A stretch of 64,000 nucleotides of DNA from Azorhizobium sp965227945 (lineage in GTDB: Bacteria > Pseudomonadota > Alphaproteobacteria > Rhizobiales > Xanthobacteraceae), in contig CBDDGQ010000006.1 in the NCBI GenBank assembly GCA_965227945.1, forward strand, positions 2,914,001 through 2,978,000, written 5' to 3'. The notes under the pieces were generated by a model. It ran no database searches. It was given only the letters and a program-made list of their open reading frames with translations, and was not told where the DNA came from. The first letter of the stretch is position 1; every line of letters begins with the position of its first letter. The translations under genes were made by a program, and so were the position numbers. Shown piece after piece: positions 1 through 8,137 of the stretch.

Positions 1-1
1 G

Positions 2-493
2 CGCGTCGCCCGCGGGCTGATCGACCATGGCGGCGACTTCAACCACGGCTTCACCTATTCCGGCCATCCCGGCGGCTGCGCGGCGGCGCTGGCGACGCTG
101 AAGATCATGGAGCAGGAAGACCTGGTGGCGCGGGTGAAATGCGACATCGGCCCCTATCTCCAGGCGCCCTGGCGGGCGCTGGCGGCGCATCCTCTGGTGG
201 GGGAGGCCCGCATGGTAGGCCTGATCGGGGCACTGGAACTGACCCCGCACAAGGACAGCCGCGCCAAGTTCGCCGCCGAGGAGGGCACGGTGGGGATGAT
301 CGCCCGCGACATCTCGTTCCGAGAGGGGCTGGTGATGCGGGCGGTGCGCGACAGCCTGATTCTCGCGCCGCCCTTCACGCTGACCAAAGGCGAGGCCGAT
401 GCCTTGATCGCCACCGTGGGGCGGGTGCTCGATGCGACGCTGGCGGAGGTGAAACGCCGCGGCCTGTGGCACACCGCTCCGGATTTCACCTAA
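2..493 (+). CDS. Class III aminotransferase, C-terminal part (5' end outside window)
   Basis: The open frame runs in from the left edge, so the start codon and the PLP-binding lysine are not visible. The first residues read D-H-G-G-D-F-N-H-G-F-T-Y-S-G-H-P, then a Cys-Ala-Ala-Ala-Leu stretch. This matches the conserved region after the lysine in class III (omega/acetylornithine-type) aminotransferases, where the Thr-Tyr-Ser-Gly-His-Pro segment contacts the cofactor phosphate across the dimer. The rest is the small C-terminal domain, ending shortly after a long helix as is normal for the family. Members transfer an amino group between an amine or amino acid and a keto acid; the substrate cannot be told from this fragment. 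No gene follows closely on this strand, so it probably ends its transcription unit. Confidence 0.85.
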   Translation, partial: RVARGLIDHGGDFNHGFTYSGHPGGCAAALATLKIMEQEDLVARVKCDIGPYLQAPWRALAAHPLVGEARMVGLIGALELTPHKDSRAKFAAEEGTVGMIARDISFREGLVMRAVRDSLILAPPFTLTKGEADALIATVGRVLDATLAEVKRRGLWHTAPDFT

Positions 494-623
494 AGCAACG
501 GCGGGCCGCTTGCGGCCAAGGTCAAGCCAACGTGCAGTAGTCGGACAGCTGGCAAAAGAGTTTAAAATGTGACGCTGACGCTTCTACGCTGCGAGATCTT
601 TTCGCGCAGAGTTGATCGTCTGG

Positions 624-648
624 GGAACGAAGGCGTGGCCGCAACGTT
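624..648 (+). promoter_or_regulatory. Candidate EcfG (general stress sigma) promoter
   Basis: GGAAC at 624-628 and CGTT at 645-648 are separated by exactly 16 bases. This matches the known alphaproteobacterial EcfG consensus GGAAC-N16/17-CGTT. The -10 element ends 34 bases before the start codon at 683, a sensible 5' leader. Two more sites with the same spacing occur upstream of other small-protein genes in this window. Confidence 0.6.
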
Positions 649-682
649 GGATGCATGGTTCGATCATCACAGGAGATGGATC

Positions 683-1072
683 ATGCGAAATCGTCTACTT
701 GCTTCGGCTTTTGCGTTGGCGTTGTTGTCGCCGGCGGCTGCGTTTGCTCAGGCCTCCACGGCCACGGGCGCCGTGGGCGGAGCGGCCGTGGGTGCCGTGG
801 TCGGCGGTCCGGTCGGGGCTGTGATCGGCGGCGTGGCCGGTGCCAGCATCGGCGCGGCGAACGAGCCCCCGGCGGAAGTGCGGTCCTATGTGGTCCGCGA
901 GCGTCAGCCGTCGGTGCGCCTGGAGCGCGAAGTGGTGGTGGGTGAGCCCCTGCCGCAGGATGTCCGCGTCTACACGATCCCGGACAACAGCAATTACGAA
1001 TATACGGTGGTGAATGACCGCCGGGTGATCATCGATCCGCGCACCCGCAAGGTGATTCAGATCGTCGAGTGA
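683..1072 (+). CDS. Exported DUF1236-type protein
   Basis: A 129-residue protein with a clear signal peptide (Met-Arg-Asn-Arg, a hydrophobic core, then Ala-Phe-Ala-Gln near residue 20). A glycine/alanine/valine-rich segment follows at about residues 24-55 (repeats like G-A-V-G-G-A-A-V-G-A-V-V-G-G), resembling a glycine-zipper. The C-terminal part (about 70-129) has the E-P-L-P-x-x-V and 'VVNDRRVIIDPRTRKV' pattern typical of DUF1236. Function is unknown; it should act in the periplasm or outer envelope. The ATG at 683 was chosen because AGGAGA lies 7 bases upstream and the signal peptide begins there; a longer frame from 569 has no such support. The candidate EcfG promoter suggests stress induction. 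Confidence 0.8.
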   Translation: MRNRLLASAFALALLSPAAAFAQASTATGAVGGAAVGAVVGGPVGAVIGGVAGASIGAANEPPAEVRSYVVRERQPSVRLEREVVVGEPLPQDVRVYTIPDNSNYEYTVVNDRRVIIDPRTRKVIQIVE

Positions 1073-1130
1073 CCTGACGCGGGCGGCGAGAGCCGACCGC
1101 AAAGGGGGCCTGTGCCCCATTGCCTGTCTG

Positions 1131-1165
1131 GCGCGCCCCTTCGGATCCGATCCGAAGGGGCGCGC
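1131..1165. terminator. Bidirectional hairpin terminator
   Basis: A perfect 16-bp inverted repeat (1131-1146 with 1150-1165, 3-base loop) lies between the ends of two convergent genes (DUF1236 ending at 1072, GST ending at 1173). No long T run follows, as is common in high-GC genomes. Confidence 0.7.
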
Positions 1166-1172
1166 CCGAGCA

Positions 1173-1766
1173 TCAGCCCGGCGCCGTTTCGCTGAAGCCC
1201 GCGCAGCGCGCCGGGAAAGCCGCGAACCAGGCCACCAGCGCCGGATGCGCCGCGCGCCAGGTGCCGCCCAGGCGGAAATCCAGATAGCCCAGCGCACAGC
1301 CAAGCGCGATGTCGCCGCTGGTGGGGGACCGCTCCGGCGGCGGGGCCGCTTCCAATTCCGCTAGTGCCCGATCGACCTTGCCGGCCTGAATGTCCAGCCA
1401 GGACTGCACCACCTTGTCCTCCGGCCGGTAGCGACGCTCATAGACCTGCAGCAGCGCCGCATCCATGATGCCGTCGGCCAGGGCCTCCAGCCGCATCGCT
1501 TCAAAGCGGCCTTCGGTGTCGGTGGGAATCAGGCGGTGGCCGCCGGCCACATGGTCGAGATAGGTCACGATCACCGACGAATCGAACAGAGCCGGGCCGT
1601 CCTCCCGCAGCAGGATGGGGATCTTGCCCAGCGGGTTCTGCTGCCGGAGCGTATCGTTCGCGTCCATGGTATCGGCCAGTTCCAGCTCCAGCGGCAGGTC
1701 GAGCACGGCGGCCGCGACGCGCACCTTGCGCGCGAACGGGGAAAACGGCGAGTAACGCAGGCGCAT
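1173..1766 (-). CDS. Glutathione S-transferase family protein
   Basis: A 197-residue protein with the two-domain GST layout. The N-terminal thioredoxin-like half begins M-R-L-R-Y-S-P-F-S-P-F-A-R-K-V-R, with the glutathione-site serine region near residues 6-12. N-P-L-G-K-I-P (about 45-51) carries the cis-proline, followed by the 'LFDSSVIVTYLD' segment. The C-terminal half is helical. The length is usual for small bacterial GSTs. Members conjugate glutathione to electrophiles or reduce peroxides; the substrate is unknown. The start is supported by GAGG ten bases upstream. It may be read from the same unit as rlmJ, which lies upstream on this strand about 80 bases away. Confidence 0.88.
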   Translation of the reverse strand: MRLRYSPFSPFARKVRVAAAVLDLPLELELADTMDANDTLRQQNPLGKIPILLREDGPALFDSSVIVTYLDHVAGGHRLIPTDTEGRFEAMRLEALADGIMDAALLQVYERRYRPEDKVVQSWLDIQAGKVDRALAELEAAPPPERSPTSGDIALGCALGYLDFRLGGTWRAAHPALVAWFAAFPARCAGFSETAPG

Positions 1767-1849
1767 GGGAAGCCTCGCAGGCAGGAGAACGCCTCCTCAC
1801 CTACGGCGGTTCGCCCGCCGGGAAAAGCCCCGATTGCGCCGACCCGTCC

Positions 1850-2701
1850 TCAGATGCCGGGCACCAGCCAGGACACCCGCACCCGCCCCTTGCCGTCGCG
1901 GGCCATGATGGGGGCCAACGCGGTGAGAATGGTGCGCATGTCGTCCGCCAGGGTGAAGGGCGGATTGACGATGATGAGGCCGCTGCCGGAGAGCTGATCC
2001 TGCGAGCGCACCTCGGCGAAATCCATCTCCACCTTCAGCGTCTTGGGCAGGCCCAGGCGCGCCACGTCGCGCCGGAACGCATCCACCGCCATGAGGTTCT
2101 TGATGGGGTACCACAGCATGAAAGTGCCGGTGGCGAAGCGCTCATAGGCCATGCGCAACGCGGCGATCATGCGCTCGAATTCGCCCGCCTCCTCGAACGG
2201 CGGGTCGATGAGCAGCAGGCCGCGGCGCTCGCGCGGCGGCAGATGGGCGCCCACCGCATGCCAGCCGTCCTGCAGCAGCACCTTGGCGCGGGGATCCTCG
2301 CCGACGAACTTGTCGAGCTTCAGCCGCTCCTCGCGGTTCAGTTCGCAGAACAGGAAGCGGTCCTGCGGCCGCCCCAGCGCCAGCGCCAAGGCCGGCGAGC
2401 CGGGATAGCGCTTGGGGCCGGCATGGGTGCGCAACTGGCGCACCGCGTCGAGATAAGGCGCCAGCAATGCGGCGGCAGGCGCCGGGAGATCGGCGGCCAG
2501 CACCCGCTCGATGCCGGCGTCCGCCTCGCCGGTGCGCAGGGCCGAGGTGCCCGCCAGATCGTAGAGACCTGAGCCTGCATGGGTGTCCACCACCCGGTAG
2601 GCATTGTCCTTCTTGGCGAAATAGGTCAGCACCCGCGCCAGCGCAGCATGCTTCATGACGTCTGCCGGATTGCCGGCGTGAAAGGCGTGGCGATAGTTCA
2701 T
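1850..2701 (-). CDS. rlmJ: 23S rRNA (adenine(2030)-N6)-methyltransferase
   Basis: This 283-residue protein starts with the highly characteristic RlmJ N-terminus M-N-Y-R-H-A-F-H-A-G-N-x-A-D-V-x-K-H. It carries the SAM-binding 'DTHAGSGLYDL' motif (about 40-50) and the catalytic 'LLIDPPFE' motif (about 163-170). RlmJ methylates N6 of A2030 in 23S rRNA as the free RNA, and uses SAM. The length matches the family (about 280). The ATG at 2701 has no strong Shine-Dalgarno sequence, but the family N-terminus fixes the start. It is followed on the same strand by the GST gene. Confidence 0.95.
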   Translation of the reverse strand: MNYRHAFHAGNPADVMKHAALARVLTYFAKKDNAYRVVDTHAGSGLYDLAGTSALRTGEADAGIERVLAADLPAPAAALLAPYLDAVRQLRTHAGPKRYPGSPALALALGRPQDRFLFCELNREERLKLDKFVGEDPRAKVLLQDGWHAVGAHLPPRERRGLLLIDPPFEEAGEFERMIAALRMAYERFATGTFMLWYPIKNLMAVDAFRRDVARLGLPKTLKVEMDFAEVRSQDQLSGSGLIIVNPPFTLADDMRTILTALAPIMARDGKGRVRVSWLVPGI

Positions 2702-2726
2702 GCTGCGTCTTGAACGGGCGCCGCCG

Positions 2727-3383
2727 TCAACGCAAGGGGGGAACCGCCAGCCGGCGGTTCGCCGGACAACTGGCGGCGTTCACCTGCGGGCAGGCGCGGA
2801 AGGCCAGATCCTTGGTGAGGCACACTCGCACCTCGCGCAGGCGGGTGCGGTCGCAGTCCACCGCGATCATGTCCGCAGCCAGCCCTGGATTGTCGGCCTG
2901 GAAGGCGGTCTCCACTTCCGCGGCCGAGACCATGCGATAGTCGGTGGGGTCCACATAGCTGGGCGGGATCACCACCTTGCCGCGCGCCGTCCGCACCAGA
3001 TCGAAATAATCGGGTGGGGCGAGGCCCGAGCAGGTGCCGTGCTTGGCCCATTCATGGGTGACCAGCGCCGGGCTCGGCATCAGGTCCAGCTGGGCGCGCA
3101 CCAGATCCTGCGACAGGCGGGGCGCTGGGCGCTGGCAGGCATCCGGATAGCCGCGCTCATATTGCGGCCACAGGCCGTGGACCACGAAGGCGAAGGGGCG
3201 GGGGCCGCCGCATTGCAGCCCGTCCGGCCGGTCGCGGGTGGCGCAATAGGACGGGGACCAGGACAAGGAGAGGACGTAGAAGTCGAACTGGCCGGGCACA
3301 TCGCGCCCCGGCCCGTTCTGCTGCGCCTGCGCCCCGCATATCGCTGCCAGAACCAGCAGGATCGCGGCGCAGGCGCGCCGCAT
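2727..3383 (-). CDS. Secreted ribonuclease T2 family protein
   Basis: A 218-residue protein with an N-terminal signal peptide (M-R-R-A-C-A-A-I-L-L-V-L-A-A-I-C-G-A-Q-A). Both conserved active-site segments of RNase T2 are present: F-V-V-H-G-L-W-P-Q (about residues 66-74) and T-H-E-W-A-K-H-G-T-C (about 110-119), each with its catalytic histidine, plus several cysteines for disulfides. The family cleaves single-stranded RNA through a 2',3'-cyclic phosphate intermediate, here in the periplasm or outside the cell, probably for nutrient scavenging. Its start codon overlaps the stop of the upstream gene by one base (TGATG), so the two are probably co-translated. Confidence 0.93.
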   Translation of the reverse strand: MRRACAAILLVLAAICGAQAQQNGPGRDVPGQFDFYVLSLSWSPSYCATRDRPDGLQCGGPRPFAFVVHGLWPQYERGYPDACQRPAPRLSQDLVRAQLDLMPSPALVTHEWAKHGTCSGLAPPDYFDLVRTARGKVVIPPSYVDPTDYRMVSAAEVETAFQADNPGLAADMIAVDCDRTRLREVRVCLTKDLAFRACPQVNAASCPANRRLAVPPLR

Positions 3384-3847
3384 CAGGGCTGGGCCATCTT
3401 GCAGTTGGGCGCGTAGGCGAATTCGCGATCATAGGCCGCGATGCACCATTCTACGCCCCAGGTGAAGCCCTGGAAGCCGCCGTCTTCGATGATGGAATAA
3501 TACAGCGTCTGGCGCTTGGAATCGGTGGTGATGATGGTGGCGCGGCAATAGCGACGCGGCACGAAGCCTTCACCCCAGGGCTTGAACGCGATCTCGTGCA
3601 CGTCGGAATAGCTGACGATGTTGGCGGCGTTCTTCCAATACATCCGCTCGGTTTCGGCGAAGTGATTGGAGACCGTGCCCAGCGCCAGCGGCTCGGTGCA
3701 GGCGGGGATGTCGCCGCTGAACTTGTCGTTGGGCAGCCAGAAGTTCTTTTCCAGCCAGTTGGCCGCGTGAGCCGGAGCCACGAGGGAGGCCATCATGAGC
3801 GCTGCCATGCTGGCCCTTGCCCATGCTTTGCGCGCCGTCCAACCCAT
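3383..3847 (-). CDS. Small exported protein of unknown function
   Basis: A 154-residue protein with a signal peptide (charged start, then A-A-L-M-M-A-S-L-V-A-P-A-H-A-A). The mature part is rich in aromatic residues and has a few cysteines (about positions 55, 87, 137 and 150) that could form disulfides. I do not recognise the family. The ATG at 3847 was chosen over 3853 or a longer frame because GGGAG lies 6 bases before it and because it leaves a standard signal peptide. It overlaps RNase T2 by one base (TGATG), so the two are probably one operon; a periplasmic partner or immunity-like role is possible but is inference only. Confidence 0.75.
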   Translation of the reverse strand: MGWTARKAWARASMAALMMASLVAPAHAANWLEKNFWLPNDKFSGDIPACTEPLALGTVSNHFAETERMYWKNAANIVSYSDVHEIAFKPWGEGFVPRRYCRATIITTDSKRQTLYYSIIEDGGFQGFTWGVEWCIAAYDREFAYAPNCKMAQP

Positions 3848-4023
3848 GTCCATCTCCCACACCCAACATAACGGGCGGACGATGGCTCCGGGCCGCACGG
3901 CGGTCAAGCGCAGCCGTGCAACACTTGGCGAGAAAACATCGCAGGAGGCCGGTATGACGCAGCGTCATTGGCGCCGCGGCGGACCCCCTGCCGCGCCGGG
4001 CGCGACAGGAGAGGCCTCCGGCA

Positions 4024-4998
4024 TCACATCCAGAGCTTCTCGCTCTTCAGGGCCGGGTCGCTATAGAGGTCGGCAACGAATTCGCCATAGCCATTATAGA
4101 GCAGCGTCGGGCGACGCTCGCCGGTGGCGATGTCCTTTTCCGTAGCCTGGCTCCAACGGGGATGCGGCACCTGCGGGTTCACATTGGCCCAGAAGCCATA
4201 TTCCGCGCCCTGCGCCACTTCCCAGAAGCTCTTCGGCCGCTGCTCGACGAAGCTGAACTTGACGATCGCCTTGATGGACTTGAAGCCATATTTCCACGGC
4301 GTGGCCAGGCGCAGCGGCGCCCCGAACTGGTTGGGAGCCGGCTTGCCATAGATGCCGGTCACCAAAAACGCCATCTCGTTGCGGGCTTCCGCCATGGTCA
4401 GCCCCTCGATATAGGGCCAGGGATAGAATCGGCCGGACTGGCCGGGGGCCACTTCGCGATCCAGAAACGTCTCCATGCGCACATATTTGGCGCTGCCAAG
4501 GGGGCGGGCATAGTCCACCAGCGCCTTCATGGGAAAGCCGCTCCACGGCACCGCCATGGACCAGGCTTCCACGCAACGGTGGCGATAGACCCGCTCCTCC
4601 AGCGGCATGGCTTTGAGCAGATCATCGATGCCCACCTGCATGGGCTTTTCCACCAGCCCGTCGATGGTCACCACCCAGGGGCGGCGCTTCAGCTTGGCGG
4701 CCGCTTTCGCGACATCGTAATTGGTGCCGAACTCGTAGTAATTGTTGACGGAATTGGCCGCCGTCTCCGGCGTCTCCGGGCGATCCAGCGTGTAGCGGGG
4801 ATTGCGCGCCACAGGATAGAGGCCGGCGGAGGGATCGGGCGCATCGGCAGCCCGCTGGGCGAGGGCGGCCCCCGGAAGAACGCCGGCACCGATCAGGCCG
4901 GCGCCCGCCCCGAGCAGGGCGCGCCGCGACAGAAACACCGCCTCCGGGGTGGCCTCCCGGTCGGGGATTTCCCAGCCGCGTTTGGACTTGATGAGCAT
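4024..4998 (-). CDS. msrP: Protein-methionine-sulfoxide reductase catalytic subunit (molybdopterin enzyme)
   Basis: A 324-residue protein of the YedY/MsrP family. It has a twin-arginine signal (F-L-S-R-R-A-L-L-G-A-G-A, about residues 23-34), so it is exported folded with its Mo-cofactor. The mature protein shows 'NNYYEFG' (about residue 90) and H-R-C-V-E-A-W-S (about 143-150), where the cysteine ligates molybdenum. MsrP repairs methionine sulfoxide in periplasmic proteins. The ATG at 4998 has GGAGGG about 6 bases upstream and starts with the family-typical M-L-I-K-x-K-R-G-W-E. Its usual partner, the heme membrane subunit MsrQ, normally adjacent, is not seen on either side. Confidence 0.93.
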   Translation of the reverse strand: MLIKSKRGWEIPDREATPEAVFLSRRALLGAGAGLIGAGVLPGAALAQRAADAPDPSAGLYPVARNPRYTLDRPETPETAANSVNNYYEFGTNYDVAKAAAKLKRRPWVVTIDGLVEKPMQVGIDDLLKAMPLEERVYRHRCVEAWSMAVPWSGFPMKALVDYARPLGSAKYVRMETFLDREVAPGQSGRFYPWPYIEGLTMAEARNEMAFLVTGIYGKPAPNQFGAPLRLATPWKYGFKSIKAIVKFSFVEQRPKSFWEVAQGAEYGFWANVNPQVPHPRWSQATEKDIATGERRPTLLYNGYGEFVADLYSDPALKSEKLWM

Positions 4999-5079
4999 CG
5001 TGAACCCTCCGTTGCGGCGGAGCATCACGAAGCGGGACCGGCGGGGCAACTCAAACGCTTGTGTTCGCCGCTGGGCGAC

Positions 5080-5889
5080 TCAGTGTTTGGGGGCCGTCGT
5101 GGTGTGCAGGGTCAGCCCGGCGGCGGCAAAGGAGATGCTCAGCCCCGAATCGGATGACACGCTGAGCGGCTGGAGCGCGATGCCGGAGGCGGCATCCTTG
5201 GCCATCAGCACATTGGCGGAAAAGCCTGGCCCCAGAGCCGCCCCGCTGGTGAAGCCCACATAGTCGCCGGCCAGGGCACCCGGGCCCAATTGGCGCGTGG
5301 TGGCCAGCACCATCCAGATCATGCTGGCCTGGTCGGACACGCCGAAATCCAGGCCGACGCGGGAGAGGGTGCCGGAATAATAGTGATTCATGCCCCCGGC
5401 CGCTGAGCGAAATTCGCAGGCCACCGCGCGATTGGAGCCGAAGCCGTAGGCGGTGGCCATGTCGCCCCGACATTCCAGCAGACCGGCCTCCACCCGCGTG
5501 GCGGGCGCGGCGGCGGGTTCGGGTGCGGCGGGCGCCGCCGCCGGGGCTGGCTCCGCAGGGGACGTCACGGGCGCGGTGGCCGCTTGCGGTTGGGTCGTCG
5601 GCGTCTGCGCGGTCGCCGCGGGGTCGCTCTGCACCGGGGCGCGCGGCACCGCAGGCAGAATGCGCGTGACCCGGCCGGAGTCTTGCGCCCAGGCGGCGCC
5701 GGTCAGCGGGCAGACCAGCAAGGACATGATCAGGACGAGGCCCCGCCGCAGCAGCCCGACGGCGCTCGGGAGCGCGCGCGCGTCCAAGGCAGGGTCCAGG
5801 GGCGCCAAACCGGCACACGACACTGCCATCTCGGCGCATCGGGGCTTGGATGGGACGACGGTTGGGGAACGACGGTAGAGGATGCGCAT
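5080..5889 (-). CDS. DUF992 family exported protein with Ala/Pro-rich linker
   Basis: The C-terminal 150 residues have the DUF992 pattern seen in the next gene: a 'GLLECRGDMATAYGFGSNR' start, 'CEFR', 'YSGTLSRVGLDFGVS', 'PGALAGDYVG' and 'LQPLSVSSDSGLSI'. A low-complexity Ala/Pro/Thr linker of about 60 residues precedes it, and before that a hydrophobic segment ending G-A-A-W-A, likely a signal peptide or anchor. DUF992 function is unknown. The start is uncertain: ATG 5889 (used here) and ATG 5829 are both possible, neither with a good Shine-Dalgarno, and the second gives a more normal leader. It is a paralogue of the gene at 6069-6554, with a strong hairpin between them. Confidence 0.75.
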   Translation of the reverse strand: MRILYRRSPTVVPSKPRCAEMAVSCAGLAPLDPALDARALPSAVGLLRRGLVLIMSLLVCPLTGAAWAQDSGRVTRILPAVPRAPVQSDPAATAQTPTTQPQAATAPVTSPAEPAPAAAPAAPEPAAAPATRVEAGLLECRGDMATAYGFGSNRAVACEFRSAAGGMNHYYSGTLSRVGLDFGVSDQASMIWMVLATTRQLGPGALAGDYVGFTSGAALGPGFSANVLMAKDAASGIALQPLSVSSDSGLSISFAAAGLTLHTTTAPKH

Positions 5890-6032
5890 GGACACCGTTA
5901 CGATCAGAGCCCGCGGTCCGTGTCCGGACCGGGGTTCGGCGCTGCGGCCAGGTGTCGAGCCGGCGTCTGGCAGACACCGGCGGATCGCGATCCGCGCGGG
6001 GGAACCAGCGGGGCGGCTGGCTCCTCCCGAGG

Positions 6033-6062
6033 AATCCCCGCTCGCCGAAGCGAGCGGGGATT
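6033..6062 (-). terminator. Strong hairpin terminator after the DUF992 gene
   Basis: A perfect 13-bp stem (6033-6045 with 6050-6062) with a CGAA tetraloop lies 7 bases beyond the stop codon of the gene ending at 6069. It probably ends that transcript and separates it from the paralogue downstream. Confidence 0.75.
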
Positions 6063-6068
6063 CTGCGA

Positions 6069-6554
6069 TCAACGCGCGGTCAGGGTCAGGTCGGAAACGG
6101 TCAGGCCGACATTGAGGCCCGTGCCGCCTTCAACCGAAACCGGCTGCAGGGTGAAGGAGTTCTTGGAACCGCCCACCAGAGCGTTGGCACCCAGGCCCAC
6201 GCCGACGGCGGCGTTCGCGGACGCGCCCACATACACGCCGGCCAGATCGCCGGGATTCACGCGGCGGGTCGGAGCCAGCACGCCCCACACCAGGGTCTGC
6301 TTGCCGCTCATGCCCACATCGAGGCCGAACCGGCGCACGACACCGGCGTAGCTGCCCCGCGCCACGCCCTTGACGGCGGGACGGAAGTTGCAGTCGAGCT
6401 GACGGACCGAACCGATGATGAAGCTGACATTGGGCTCCACGGTGCAGACCAGGGTGCCGACCTGGATCGACGCCGCAGACGCGGGCGCCGCGGCAAACCC
6501 AATTGAGGCACACGCGATCGCAGCGGCAATGCCGGACTTGATAAGAGTCTTCAT
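6069..6554 (-). CDS. DUF992 family exported protein
   Basis: A 161-residue protein with a standard signal peptide (M-K-T-L-I-K-S-G-I-A..., ending A-S-A-A-S near residue 28), then an almost pure DUF992 domain: 'VGTLVCTVEPNVSFIIGS', 'LDCNFRP', 'YAGVVRRFGLDVGMS', 'PGDLAGVYVG' and 'FTLQPVSVEG'. The two cysteines may form a disulfide. Function is unknown; it should be periplasmic. GGAGGAAGG lies just upstream of ATG 6554, which fixes the start. An EcfG-type promoter and a 5' leader with a 10-bp hairpin precede it, suggesting expression in general stress. It appears to be monocistronic. Confidence 0.88.
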   Translation of the reverse strand: MKTLIKSGIAAAIACASIGFAAAPASAASIQVGTLVCTVEPNVSFIIGSVRQLDCNFRPAVKGVARGSYAGVVRRFGLDVGMSGKQTLVWGVLAPTRRVNPGDLAGVYVGASANAAVGVGLGANALVGGSKNSFTLQPVSVEGGTGLNVGLTVSDLTLTAR

Positions 6555-6585
6555 AGTGACCTTCCTCCAAACGGGCCCAGAAGGG

Positions 6586-6609
6586 TGCCCACCCGGTTGC
6601 GGGTGGGCA
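6586..6609 (-). promoter_or_regulatory. Stable hairpin in the 5' leader of the DUF992 gene
   Basis: A 10-bp perfect stem (6586-6595 with 6600-6609) with a 4-base loop sits between the candidate promoter (6638-6662) and the start codon at 6554. It does not include the Shine-Dalgarno sequence. It could stabilise the mRNA or act as a leader control element; it is also possible that it terminates other transcription. Confidence 0.4.
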
Positions 6610-6637
6610 AGCCTTAGCTCGGTCTCGACCGTTCGCC

Positions 6638-6662
6638 AACGCACCTTAGGGCCTCAAGTTCC
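6638..6662 (-). promoter_or_regulatory. Candidate EcfG promoter for the DUF992 gene
   Basis: On the minus strand GGAAC (6662-6658) and CGTT (6641-6638) are separated by exactly 16 bases, matching the EcfG consensus. The -10 element is 84 bases upstream of the start codon at 6554. Confidence 0.6.
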
Positions 6663-6689
6663 GTTTCTATAGCGATTGGATCAACCCTG

Positions 6690-7892
6690 TCACACCAATG
6701 CACCGCAGAAGCGCTGGATGCGGCGGCAGGCCTCTTCCAGATCGGTGGTGGCGGTGGCGTAGGAGATGCGAAATGCCGGTCCCAGACCGAAGGCGGAGCC
6801 ATGCACCACGGCGACGCCTTCGCTGTCCAACAGTTCGGTCGCGAAGTCCTCGTCGGTGGCGAGCACCTTGCCCGAGGGCGCGGTCTTGCCGATGGTGCCG
6901 GCGCAGGATGGGAACACGTAGAATGCGCCTTCGGGCTTGGGGCACTGCAGGCCCTTGGCCTGGTTGAGCATGGACACCACCAGGTCGCGGCGCTCCTTGA
7001 ACACCGCATTATGCTCGGCGATGAAGTCCTGCGGCCCATCCAGCGCCTCGACCGCCGCCCACTGGGCGATGGAGGAGGGGTTCGAGGTGGACTGCGACTG
7101 CAAGGTGCCGATGGCCTTGATGAGGGCCTCGGGACCGGCGGCATAGCCGATGCGCCAGCCGGTCATGCAATAGGCCTTGGACACGCCGTTCATGGTCAGC
7201 GTGCGGTCATAGAGGCTGGGCTCCACCTGGGCCGGGGTGGCGAACTTGAAGTCGTCATAGACCAGGTGCTCGTACATGTCGTCGGTGAGGATCCACACAT
7301 GGGGATGCCGCACCAGCACGTCGGTCAGGGCATTCAGCTCGTCCCAGCTGTAGGCGGCGCCGGACGGGTTGGAGGGGGAGTTGAAGATCAGCCACTTGGT
7401 CTTCGGGGTGATGGCGGCTTCCAGCACGTCGGGGCGCAACTTGAAGTTGTCCTCGATGGTGGTGGGGACGCTGACCGGCTTGCCGCCGCAGAATTCCACG
7501 ATGTCCGGATAGCTGACCCAGAACGGGGCGGGAATCAGCACTTCGTCACCGGCATCCACGGTGGCGACCAGAGCATTGAACAGCACCTGCTTGCCGCCGG
7601 TGCCGACGGTCACCTGCGAGGGCTTGTAGTCGAGGCCATTGTCGCGCTTCAGCTTGCGGCAGATGGCGGCCTTCAGCTCGGGAATGCCGTCGACGGCCGT
7701 GTACTTGGTCTCGCCGCGGCGGATGGCGGCGATGGCCGCTTCCTTGATGTTGTCCGGGGTGTCGAAGTCCGGCTCACCGGCGCTGAGCGCGATGATGTCG
7801 CGCCCGCTGGCCTTCAGCTCCCGCGCTTTGTTGGAAATCGCGATGGTGGGAGAAGGCTTGATACGCTTCAGGGCGGACGAAAGAAGGCTCAT
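6690..7892 (-). CDS. aatA: Aspartate aminotransferase (class I/II, PLP)
   Basis: This 400-residue protein has the whole subgroup Ib (1-beta) aspartate aminotransferase pattern: 'LSAGEPDFDTP' (about 36-46), 'GGKQVLFNA', 'NSPSNPSGA' (about 170-178), 'DDMYEHLVYD' and the PLP-lysine segment M-N-G-V-S-K-A-Y-C-M-T-G-W-R-I-G-Y (lysine about 239). The terminal arginine that binds the substrate carboxylate lies in 'FRISYA' (about 379). It interconverts aspartate and oxaloacetate; rhizobial relatives also accept prephenate, which I cannot judge here. GGAG lies 10 bases upstream of the ATG. It is monocistronic, with a 130-base gap to the next gene. Confidence 0.93.
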   Translation of the reverse strand: MSLLSSALKRIKPSPTIAISNKARELKASGRDIIALSAGEPDFDTPDNIKEAAIAAIRRGETKYTAVDGIPELKAAICRKLKRDNGLDYKPSQVTVGTGGKQVLFNALVATVDAGDEVLIPAPFWVSYPDIVEFCGGKPVSVPTTIEDNFKLRPDVLEAAITPKTKWLIFNSPSNPSGAAYSWDELNALTDVLVRHPHVWILTDDMYEHLVYDDFKFATPAQVEPSLYDRTLTMNGVSKAYCMTGWRIGYAAGPEALIKAIGTLQSQSTSNPSSIAQWAAVEALDGPQDFIAEHNAVFKERRDLVVSMLNQAKGLQCPKPEGAFYVFPSCAGTIGKTAPSGKVLATDEDFATELLDSEGVAVVHGSAFGLGPAFRISYATATTDLEEACRRIQRFCGALV

Positions 7893-8137
7893 GGCCGTAA
7901 CGCTCCGGGCGCGTCGGGACGGGGCCGCAGCAGGGGCGGCAGGGTCGCGGACGCGATAGTGACACGAAATCCCACGTGGACCTCACCGGTACCACGGGGC
8001 GGGCGCGACACTAATGGAGCCGCCCGCGGGGAACAAGCAACGATCCGGAATGAATGGTCGCGGTGGTTTTGATGGACGGCCGCCTTGCGCCCGGATGGGG
8101 AGCGGACCATGTTCGCCCCGACCCTCAGGAAACCGCT

